DNA of 64,000 bases from Isoetes taiwanensis (lineage: Eukaryota; Streptophyta; Lycopodiopsida; Isoetales; Isoetaceae): assembly GCA_021234155.1 (NCBI GenBank), contig JAJEKV010000006.1, positions 14,832,902 through 14,896,901 of the forward strand, given 5' to 3'. Under the pieces are notes generated by a model. That model saw only the letters and a program-made list of their open reading frames with translations, searched no databases and was not told the DNA's origin. Positions 55,401-64,000 of this stretch are shown in pieces. The translations under genes were made by a program, and so were the position numbers. Position 1 is the first letter of the stretch, and every line of letters starts with the position of its first letter.

Positions 55401-58335
55401 TTTCCTTGGGTGGCCTATCTATCTTCTTGTCGCCTATCTTATTTCTTGTTTACCTTCATTTAAAAATTGACTAGTCTTTCTAGTTTTTTAGTGGTGATTG
55501 GCGTGTTTAATTTCGTAGGTTTGTCCTAGTGGTAGTTTCTCTCTTTGGTGGTCTATTTTACGTCCTTTTGCTCTCTCTTTCAAATTTGAAGGTTTGAAAC
55601 CCCGTCTTGTTTTGTAAGTTATGTAGTGGGTAAGAGTAGGGTTGTTAGATGTTGGTTTTATCAAGTTCCCTTGGGCCAGTTGCTCTTTAGATTAGTATAT
55701 TTGTCAGATGATGGTTTTTTCCTTTGGTGGACTGACCATGTATAGTTCCCTCTTTTTTGCAAATGTTACGTTTACAGCCTTCGTTGGTTTTAGTTGCAGG
55801 GTTCTTGGTGTGGAAAAGCTTCGAGCTATGGTTCGGTTGGGGATGGCATCTCGAGTAGATGCGGATAAGAATCATTTTTTGACTTGGCGACTAGAGGGGT
55901 CAATGTCGGACTAGCTTCTTGGTAGTTTTCCTCGTCTTGTCATTATGAAGGGGTGGTGCCGTCTTTAGTCGACATTGATGGGGAGCGTTGTCAAATATTT
56001 GTCCACAGAGGTCAACAAGGGACTAACTACTTTGTATGTGGCTTTTTTACGCCAAGTCAGGTTTTGCGTTTAGTTGCTTCATTGCATTTTGGGCAATTCC
56101 TCATTATATCCTGTATTTAATCGACCCATGCCGGTTGCCCCCTTTTCTTGACATTTTTGGCACTTGACCTACGGATTTTAGCACGAGTTGTCGGGCGACT
56201 CAGGTATTTTCAGTATCTTGAATACAACCTTCTCCATTTGGATATTCTGGCATTTTTCTACACATGAACTTTTCCTTAGCTGCATTCGTTATGAGTTGGT
56301 GATTCATGTTAGTTCATGCCATGTTGCTTTTGGTTATTCTCGACACTTTCTAATCTCGTAGACATGGTGTGGTCCATAACGTCTCTATTTTCTACCACCT
56401 TGGTCCTTTTTGTTGCGCTTTGCTTCCATACTTAGATGTGGTCCTTTTTTGCTTAGGATCTCATGTTTCCCGTCGTTGGTCTATTGGTACCATTTGTGGT
56501 GGTCGCTTACATTTTTGGTCGTTTTGCAGGAGTTTTACAATTGGTGGTGTTTGCTAGAATCATTTGGCTCATTTATATATGGCTTTTGCCAGTGCCATAT
56601 CTCAGTTGGCATTTTGTGTGGGTTGAGCTATTGCATTCTTGCGGCATTGGTGCTTGTGACATTTAGTTGCGAATCTTCTTTTATATTCCTTTATGTGGTG
56701 AGTTCCATGTCCTTGTGTTGACCACCTAGCCATGTGCCCCTTCAATTCTTTTTCATTGGCTTCTTTCCACTGCCTTTACTCGTTCCCTTTACTACGCGAC
56801 GTCCATTATTCCCTCTTTTTGCCGACTGTTGTTCCATTTGTCTCGTTGAGCTCTTATGGTGTCCCTTGAGTCCTAGCTCTTGCAGTCCGAGTTGTGCTTG
56901 AGTTGCTTCCATACGTCTTTACGCTGCTCTGCTTGTCCGAGTTGTCCTGAGTTGTCCCATCTGTCTGATTGCTCGTAGCATTCTTGTCTCATGATTTCTC
57001 AGCAATAGTTTGTTCACTTGCGGATGCATGATTTGTTCCTCTCACTCGTGCTTTTTCGTTGGTCTTTTCAGTGGTAGTTTGTTCGATTGCCCAATTTATT
57101 TCCCTCGCCTTTCCATTTCACAGCGGTTTTCTAGTGCCTCTTTCTTTATCCCATTCCTCCATCCATTTCATTTGTTTTGCTTCATTTTTTGCTCTAGGAT
57201 TGTGGAGCTTTGTTTCTAGGGTATGTATAGGTAGATAGGTGCATGCTTGTTTCTCTTATATTCTCAATTGTTCTTTTGGATGCCCTTATGAGGGCCTATA
57301 CTCTTCGCTTTTATCATTGATTCTTAGTTTCTCGTGCGTGCCTTCGAGGGCTTTATTTGCATTGGTGGCCTTAGCTCCGGCTTATTCCATCCATTTCATT
57401 ATAATCTCGCATTCCTTTCCTTTTTCATTTTGCATTTTGTCCCTTTCCTTGTTTGTTCATTTTATCTCTTGCAACGTCTTTGCTCTTCTAGTGTCTTGAC
57501 TCCCTCCTTTGCCCGCCTCTTGATTCATCATGCCCTGGTGGTGTCCATTCATTATGTTGTTTTACTCTGTTGACCCCAGTTGTTTCATCCACCTTGCTTG
57601 GCCTTTTTTATTCTGGTTGGTCTCAGTGACCGGTTTGCCCTCGTCAACCAAATTTGCAAGTTGTTCACCGAGTTGTTCTCTTAACTCTGTTTCTTCTAAC
57701 GATGTCATATAGCACCCATCTTTCCCCATCTTTCTCTCGCCATCATGGGTTCTTTGGTCCATCTAGATTGTTCTTGAGTCTCAAGATCCCTATCGTTGTT
57801 TCTATGTTGAAGATTCGCTTGGATCGGTTATGCATGTGGGTATACATTCATGAATTTTAGTCCTTGCTATTTCTTGTTGTTGCTCTATTTGTTCTTTTAC
57901 TCTAATCTTGTTTTCCCATTTGCACCATGGGTTCCGTAATTCCTTGAGCTGTAGAGTCTCAGTTGTTCTTAGTTCTCTTATTTTGATTTGCCATCTATTT
58001 CGTTATACTGATGTTTGTCGGTGGCCCATTTTTGCACTGGTTGCCCTAGTCGTTCTAGTTTGCCTCATTTCTATAGCATTACGTAGTAATCCTAGCACTA
58101 CCTCCTCTTACTTCCTTTCCATACTCCATCAGGTCTTTTGTCCCGTTTGCCCACTGTCTCAAAATGGATCTTTTTATGCCATTGATCCCATAGTCACATC
58201 GTTTGTTTGCTCTTTGGGTTCATTGCTCTCTTCTAGTTCTAGTACTGTCCTTTGTTTTCAAGTTGTTGGTTTGGAGTAGCTTCCTCTTCTATCGGCCAAT
58301 ATATGTTTTGTCCAGGACCTTGCCATAGAATGCAC

Positions 58336-58395
58336 GGTTCTATTGCGAAGAGAACCGCCATTCTTTGGCAAGGGACGTTGCTATTTTGGGTTTGT
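58336..58395 (+). promoter_or_regulatory. P4 module: P1-type box with shortened hairpin, no TATA
   Basis: GGTTCTATTGCGAAG runs straight into AGAACC, as if 10 bases of the second arm of P1 had been deleted. The following 38 bases (GCCATTCTTTGGCAAGGGAC and on to TATTTTGGGTT) equal P1. Beyond that the similarity fades. Confidence 0.55.
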
Positions 58396-58600
58396 ACATG
58401 TACGCACCTATGCTCCTGCACATTCCATCGGGAGAACCATTTGGCTCATTTTTCCTTCCAGTAGGCTTTCAAGCATTGCGTACCCATTGCCATGGTGTCA
58501 AGCTTGGGAAGACGAGCATTGCCTATACTGACCACCTTCTGAAAGTAGATGAGGTGGCGGTCGAGTGCGTCCCTCTAAAGAGGCAAGAAACTTGTCTCCT
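58396..58600 (-). mobile_element. LINE ORF2 C-terminal fragment, minus strand
   Basis: The reverse complement of 58480-58585 aligns with 3165-3270 of the plus-strand LINE (about 75% by eye), with shared CTACT(A/T)TCAGAAGGTGGTCA. The minus-strand translation reads LIYFQKVVSIGNARLPKLDT against IVYYQKVVNMDYARLPNLAY in the other element. Only the C-terminal part is present. Confidence 0.65.
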
Positions 58601-59740
58601 ATAGAAGGATCCGATATGGGACCGTGAATTTTACTCCAAGTGCTCAAGCTAGGAAGTCATTCTACACCATCTCCAAGTCATTCATGATGGTAAGGGATAT
58701 CACCAACCCAGACCTCAGCCCTTTATAGAAGAAGGGCCTTCACCAATATCCTAAACAAGTGCAACTTATGGTCACTTCTATAAGAATACCCTGAAAACCA
58801 GGGATATTTTGGAAATTTTAGCAAAACATAAAGGTATTTTGGAGTTTTTATCTAGATTATAATATGCATGCAATGTTTTCCAAAGGAAACAAGAAATATG
58901 CCATTTTCATATTAAAAATATATAATTTTACTAGGTTGTTATTCTTTCTCACATGGTAGAGGTTCAAGGTCTCGTATGTCATAGTCTAAAATCTTAGGTA
59001 AATCCGTATAGAGGTTCGAGTCCCCCCTATTCCATATTTTAAAATCTTAATTGAACTCGTATTCCATATTCGGAAATCATAGACACACCAATCAGGAATG
59101 ACCATAATCGAAACGAGAAATGCCTAGAGACCCCAACATACATTTTGGGCCATAGGATCGACATCTGGGCTTCATATCAGAAGATGTTATGCTCTAATTT
59201 GTGTTGCTAGAGAATGTGATGTCTCAAAAAGAATGCACTAAACATACGAGTCCTTTTCTGAATGTTGTGTCCATTGCATGCCAGAAGCATGGGATGTCAA
59301 GACGAGGCAATTAGAGGTAAAATGAGATCACAAAATGTCCCATTAAAAAAAAAAAAAAACCACGTCAGCAAAGTTGATCGACCAATAGCAGTGAAGGGCC
59401 TATTTGTTTAATGCCGGTACTACGCGGCATTGAATTCCTAGGTGGCAGCCATTTGCAAAAACATCAAGAATTAATAACTCAAAAGCATTAATGAGAGTAT
59501 TAATGGCAAAATTCATTAATGTGCTTACTACTTCCTCTCCACAAAAATAGATATTTGAATTTGAAATACACCGAAAAAAACCCACCAAAAATTACCTCGA
59601 AAGCTCGAAAAAAAACCCACCAAAAATTACCTTGAAAGCTCGAACAAACAAAAAGGGGGCGGGAAAGGAAAGGAAAGGAAAGCTTGATCCAAATTTGTTC
59701 AGAGACACGGCATTTGGGAGCCTCGATTTCATCTCATCAC
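58601..59740. other. Intergenic; short tandem repeat near 59.6 kb
   Basis: No gene recognised. A 15-base A-run lies at about 59346. At 59572-59640 a 34-bp unit (CCCACCAAAAATTACC core) is present twice. The promoter of the gene that follows is expected near the right end, but no clear TATA box stands out. Confidence 0.45.
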
Positions 59741-59863
59741 AACGAAAGCACCATAGAAGGTATTATTTTGACCTGAATAAGCCTTGTCTGCAGGATTGGT
59801 TGAGCTGAATATGCTTTTTATAAGAGATTGTTTGGAGTTTATATTATTTGTTTTTCTCAGGTC

Positions 59864-61128
59864 ATGGGCACTCATCGATCTGAAATTAGCAAGATTGTTT
59901 TGAGGAATAACAAGAACGAAGATGGTACTTGGATCAATATGCACATCTCGGTAGGATCCTGGGTGACACTCAGACCTCGACAATCAGGCAACCATGGTGT
60001 GAAACGAAAAAGACTGAATGATGTGTCTTCACATTGGAAAGCCAAAGTGGTTGGCTTTGTTATTAGTCAAGGAGGTAATCGTGTGGAAGAGATTCTAGTT
60101 GCTCATGCTTACACTCCACATGACATGCTCAAAGAAGAAATTGCTCAAACATCAGAATTTCCTAAGCTAGATGCTAATTGCATTTGCTCTTCAGATTTCA
60201 AAGATAAAGTTCCAGCTAAAAGCATAAGTAGCTTGTTGGAGGTTCATCATTTTAGTATTGGTCAGCTATTGTTCCCTTGCTTGTCTTTGTCATTTCTTAG
60301 AAATAATGGCATTTGGTTTCATAAGTATCATTATACAAAGGCAGCAGGTACCATTGGTAAACTTACGTTATTGGATGCTCCAAATCTTACCTTATTATCA
60401 AGGACCTTTGATGATATGCAAATATTGACAGCATATCGTTATTCATTATCAAAGGAGATTGGAAGAATGTTAACAGAGAGAGGTGGAGTTCGATGTGGAG
60501 TAAAAGTCTTTTTGCCCATAAATGTATTTGCATATCTTTTTAAGGACGTGGAAACATTGAGAATTACTCCTCAAACATATATTTTGCATGATCTTGATGA
60601 CCAATTACTTGAAAATATTTTTTTTGGTGATTGGCGGTCAAAGTTTCATGAAACAGGTGGGCAGGTTACAGAATGTTGCGTCGATGTAAGCAGCCTTGTA
60701 TTCAGGTATTAATCTTGGACATTGTTTGCAATTATATTTTGTATATCAGCGTTGTAATCTCCATTTCCTTATTTATTGTGTGAAGGTATAGAATACCAAA
60801 GCAGACTCTTTATTGCAACTTTTATATACAAAGAAAGAAAAAGGTCAGGACCAATAGAAACTGGTCTTGGAAACCAGTGGAAGAACATTGCTTGAGGATG
60901 CCTACAATTCAATTAGACATCCATAGTGCAGAGGATCGTTCATATACAATCGATATTGAAGAGGACTGGACACTCATGGAATGCAGGAAGTTGTTGGAGT
61001 CTCTGCATGGGCTCTCAGAATTTCAATTCTTTAAGGATGAGAAGAAAATTGGCTTACGGAGAGAACATTCAATAAAATGTAAAGATTGTACCTTGCCTCA
61101 CATTCTGAAGGTTGTTCATCAGCAATAA
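59864..61128 (+). CDS. BAH-like domain protein with ubiquitin-like C-terminus, 394 aa, 2 coding exons
   Basis: A TTTTTCTCAG acceptor ends at 59860; a non-coding first exon probably ends at 59759 (AGAAG|GTATTA). Coding runs from ATG 59864 to 60705, then an 80-base GT-AG intron (60706-60785), then 60786-61128 with TAA. The junction splits an arginine codon (AG|G) and gives VFRYRIPKQTLY, so 394 residues result. Residues about 30-140 look like a BAH fold: GSWVTLRPR, HWKAKVVGFV, EILVAHAYTPHDM, and NCICSSDFKDKVPAKSIS match the RPED/SDH region pattern of BAH modules, which bind nucleosomes or chromatin partners. The last about 75 residues (IQLDIHSAEDRSYTIDIEED onward) look ubiquitin-like. No catalytic domain is seen. 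Assignment to a named gene is not possible; it may be longer at the 5' end. Confidence 0.6.
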
Positions 61129-63219
61129 AGTTTAGGAAAAAAAAAACAGAAGCCATTGTGGTCAGTTGTTGGGTTCAATTCCCAAAGTGGTTTTTAAGAT
61201 TGTTGTTGGTTTATGCATAATTTCTTTATAATCATAAGTCAAGTGTATTTCTCCTGCCTTACCTTTTTGAGTGATGTATTTGCAGAGGAAGCAATCTACA
61301 GTGCTTGTTGACGGTGTGCTGGTATGGTGCAGCTTTATGAACTCCGGTTTACTATTACAAGTTCATTGGAACAGTAAGGCACAGTTTATTATGGTGGTGG
61401 TATGCATGATGTACAAGGCATATGCATAGGTTAGGGATGGTAAACTACGTTAGCATGCTCACTGTGCTTGAATTAGGGTATAATGCCTGCAGGGTTTTCT
61501 AGCTTGAGTGCTTGGATCTTCATTTCTATTAGATTAACAAAATCAGTCATTTGAATGTTATCTGCCCCACCACCTTGTTAGTCCGCTGACGTAGAAACTT
61601 TGCTGCAGGTAATTCCTTTGCGACCTCTGACATTTTTGTTTCTCTAGGAATGATGGCATGGTATTTCATATAGGGATCTTCAATAGTTGCAGATTGGAAT
61701 GATGGTAATGAGTCAAAATGGTGAGCTTGTTTTGCCTGCCATTCAGCAAAATGTTTGCATTGTTATAGTCACAGTTGCAGGAAAACAGGTTTGCAATAAT
61801 CATTTCACTATTCTTTTTCCTTTCTGTCTATCTTGTGCAGAATTTGTTGTTATGAAGCACAATAGCTTCTTGTATTCTCTTTCTTTAGTTTGAATGTCTC
61901 TTCATTTATATTACAGAACTAGTCAAGTTGTTTCAAGTGGTTGCAACAAAAGAAAGGAATAGATCCTTCCTATGGTGTAGTTTCCTGATTCAAAAAATGG
62001 CAGAATGTTTTTTTGAAGAGCTTTTATAGAAGAGTTTATTGATATTTTGATAATTACTTCTTGTCTATTTAACAGGGATTACATATTAGATTGTGTGCAT
62101 TCTTAGATTATTATATTATTCTTCCGACCTTTCAGGCAGAACAAGATAAGATTCTTGTAGCATAAAAGAACATCACTTAGTATGTTCACATTTGAACATT
62201 AGCCAAGAGTTGGGCGCGTGGTCCAGCAAAATTTTGCTCCTGAAAGGTAACACTTCTTACAAGTTATCCAACTTGTTTACAAATCTAACCAGCTATCTTT
62301 TAAAAACAAACCTCTAGTTTACATCATGAAAATACTGAGCTAAATTTTGTGGCTTGAAAGGATCCCTTAGAATTTCCAAACAAAAGTTGTGTCCAGATTG
62401 TATTATAGCAAAGTCAGTCGTGGGGACCTGAATTGCACATTGCATATGTAGCCATTCAAGATTACCATGTTATACATGTTTTGGTCATACATGTTTTGGT
62501 CAGCTCATTTCTGATGGAGAATTGTGTGGTAGAGGTATGCATTGCCTATCCATGCAATAACTGGCTTGTCAACAGCTCCTCACTCGTCCAGTGGAGCATG
62601 TCAAGTTTGAGGTGTGGTAGAATGCTGCCCTGGCGCGCCAACATTGTAAACGTGTTCATTGGTAAGTAAGCCACACTTCACATTCTTATGCTATGTCCTT
62701 TGGACACATTCATCATTTAAAAGCTCTGCTCTGCAATGCCACAATCAAAACTTTGGGATTTACTTATTCATCTGAGACCCTGTCATAGTGACGAAATTTA
62801 TGGCAACGAAATTCATCTCCCCCTTTTGTCTTGCTAGCAATTTTGACAATCTGAATCTCCAGAAGAATTCTGCGTCCAGTATAGCAAATTTAAGCCACTG
62901 CAATGGATTCAGTTTTGCAATTCAAAAGTGGTACATTAATAAGACAATTGTAAGTACAGAATCAGGGTTTCAGCAGCAAGGAATAGAGATTGACAGTCCA
63001 AATTTAAGGAAAGGCATGGGATTTACACATGAAAAAGCACGGAGGTTGCGAAAGGAAAGTTGCTTAGTACTTGCCCTTGTTTGATTGTTTGACGAAGCTT
63101 TGCATTGTAGGTAGTCAGTCCTTTTTACTTTCAGATTCTGCAACACGAATTGATGCACGCAGAGGCAGAATATCATAATTCATCTTATGTGGACGTATTT
63201 TATTGTTTTCGGCACGTTT
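61129..63219. other. 3' flank of the BAH-like gene and intergenic DNA
   Basis: No further exon with a motif was found. A short duplication (TACATGTTTTGGTCA) lies at about 62474-62503. The frames 61687-61893, 62433-62669 and 62788-63084 have no recognisable content. Confidence 0.4.
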
Positions 63220-63624
63220 TTATTTCGGTGTCCCATCTTTTCTTTCTCCTTCATCTTTTATGTTCCAAACAAATAAGCAACTATGTTGAATCATTTTTTC
63301 CACTATCCTGACCATTGCATGAAGTGTACAGAAATGCACTCTATTAAGAGGAATTGGCAAAATTGCATCAAAAGTTTTGTCCTTCTTATCTCTATTTGGT
63401 GGCACGTCCTGATTACATGACAAGGTGCTTCTGCTCTTTTTCTTTTCCTTCAAGACATACATGCAATAAATGCAATTTTTTGTAGTTTGCGCCCCTGTTG
63501 ACTTTATATTATACATTGCCTTCTCAGTTTTGAGATCAGATGCCAAGTGAAACCTAACTTTAAAAGAACCATAACCATCTACCTTGAGCAGCTCTCCTGA
63601 TTCGTATAACCCAATAAGTCTCAC
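63220..63624 (-). CDS. Unrecognised 134-aa reading frame with CxxC and LHA motif
   Basis: One open frame on the minus strand starts at ATG 63622-63624. It has a NCIYC pair near residue 51, a charged linker (KEKKKSRSTL), and a conserved-looking block FDAILPIPLNRVHFCTLHAM followed by VRIVEKMIQHSCLFVWNI. The composition and the long run of hydrophobic-polar alternation look protein-like. I have the impression that similar LHA/EK blocks occur in repeated plant proteins of mobile-element origin, but I cannot name the family. No intron signals or promoter are evident, and both flanks are AT-rich without genes. It may be an isolated exon or a relic. Confidence 0.35.
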   Translation of the reverse strand: MRLIGLYESGELLKVDGYGSFKVRFHLASDLKTEKAMYNIKSTGAQTTKNCIYCMYVLKEKKKSRSTLSCNQDVPPNRDKKDKTFDAILPIPLNRVHFCTLHAMVRIVEKMIQHSCLFVWNIKDEGERKDGTPK

Positions 63625-64000
63625 ATGACTTCATGCTTCAACACTTACACATAAGCCCTTTTATTTTCTATCCAAAGCAATAAAATTGAAGCATTCCATC
63701 TCCATCAGCAGTCCAACGTAGCATGCAACCATCATAACTCCAAGATATCCTAACTGTTTTCTTAAGCGAAATTTACATTCCTATCTAAACCCCAGCAGAT
63801 TGCAGAACATCATTACTCATAAGCAGCTAAACCATTATTCAATATGTCATTAGTTTAGTTGTTCAACGGTGATATGAATATTATATCATCAATTACATTC
63901 CAAAAAAGTCAACAAAAAATTCGATATGGATATGAATAGAACTAGTGTTACGATCAATAACATTATTAAAATAGTGATGCGATGGGAACCTAGTATATGT
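63625..64000. other. Window edge, nothing recognised
   Basis: AT-rich sequence without motif or repeat family. Confidence 0.4.

Larger units (their letters stand above)
49667..57240 (+). repeat. 7.6-kb tandem duplication, copy 2 (7,574 bp)
   Basis: Directly abuts copy 1 with no spacer. It ends GTATAGGTAGATAGGT at 57240, after which the sequence differs (GCATGCTTG instead of GCTCTGG); the joint shares GC. Confidence 0.9.
41077..58395 (+). repeat. T-rich non-coding block (17.3 kb) of repeated modules
   Basis: The plus strand is T-rich throughout with few A runs and no conserved protein frame. The block starts with module P1 and its right edge carries the matching module P4 (58336-58395). Between them is a 7.6-kb tandem duplication. 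Most of 41171-42055 and 57241-58335 occurs once and appears similar in composition. The nature is unknown: a non-coding retroelement derivative, a satellite-like array and a non-coding transcription unit are all possible. No long terminal repeats with TG...CA ends were found. Confidence 0.55.

Noticed and set aside
42056-57240. The two 7.6-kb copies as the two long terminal repeats of one retroelement
   Set aside because: They abut directly with no internal region, the edges are not TG...CA, and no primer-binding or polypurine signature lies between them.
58940-59040. A tRNA-like GGTTCGAGTCC box at about 59013-59025
   Set aside because: It resembles a T-arm/B box, but no matching acceptor stem, anticodon arm or A box at the right distance could be laid out.

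Overview
The window reads as nuclear DNA of a land plant with a large, repeat-packed genome. It has GT-AG introns, plant-type Helitron ends, an AINTEGUMENTA/PLETHORA-class AP2 fragment, a hAT transposase and several LINEs. A fern or another large-genome plant is my guess; the sequence alone does not settle it. There is no bacterial or organellar gene organisation, no rRNA gene, no tRNA gene I would defend and no CRISPR array. Only one convincing multi-exon host gene is seen (about 59.7-61.1 kb), plus one small well-formed gene (25.0-25.4 kb) riding inside a transposon.

Region 1 (1-30.8 kb) is a nested transposon nest whose order of events can be read directly. A LINE ORF1 and the start of its ORF2 lie on the minus strand at 1-910. 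A degraded LINE reverse transcriptase on the plus strand (about 1.64-3.98 kb) is followed by a 4,990-bp segment (3364-8353) that is tandemly duplicated from 8354 on. The second copy is split by two rolling-circle (Helitron) elements. Helitron A is 17.6 kb (8807-26434), runs from TC to CTAG with a terminal hairpin, and sits exactly between A and T. Helitron B is 2.2 kb (27522-29749), runs from TC to CTTG with a perfect 10-bp hairpin, and also sits between A and T. The first copy preserves both empty sites, and the second copy preserves the empty site of a pair of inverted-repeat DNA elements inserted in the first copy (5388-6103).

Helitron A carries exons of an unrecognised gene with consistent splice phases (8.9-11.1 kb), a decayed hAT transposase (12.5-14.8 kb), an AP2/ANT-type exon pair with an in-frame stop (15.6-16.3 kb), 3' termini of two further Helitrons of the B family (18.94 kb minus strand, 25.65 kb plus strand), minisatellites, and a small two-exon gene with its own TATA box (24.9-25.4 kb). 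No RepHel protein is visible, so it looks non-autonomous.

Region 2 (30.8-41.1 kb) is intergenic. It has five-copy family members of a fold-back element, a 1.4-kb tandem duplication (36.3-39.2 kb), a LINE 3' tail on the minus strand, an unrecognised cysteine-rich reading frame (35.7-36.2 kb) and a LINE ORF1 (40.6-41.1 kb) cut off by the next region.

Region 3 (41.1-58.4 kb) is a T-rich, apparently non-coding block dominated by a 7.6-kb direct tandem duplication (42056-49666 and 49667-57240). A recurrent module (hairpin beginning GGTTCT, a conserved box, then in three of the four copies a TATA box and TCATCGGCG) occurs at 41.08, 44.15, 51.76 and 58.34 kb. This is the least explained structure in the window.

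Region 4 (58.4-64 kb) has a minus-strand LINE fragment, the BAH-like host gene and a lone unrecognised minus-strand reading frame at 63.2-63.6 kb.
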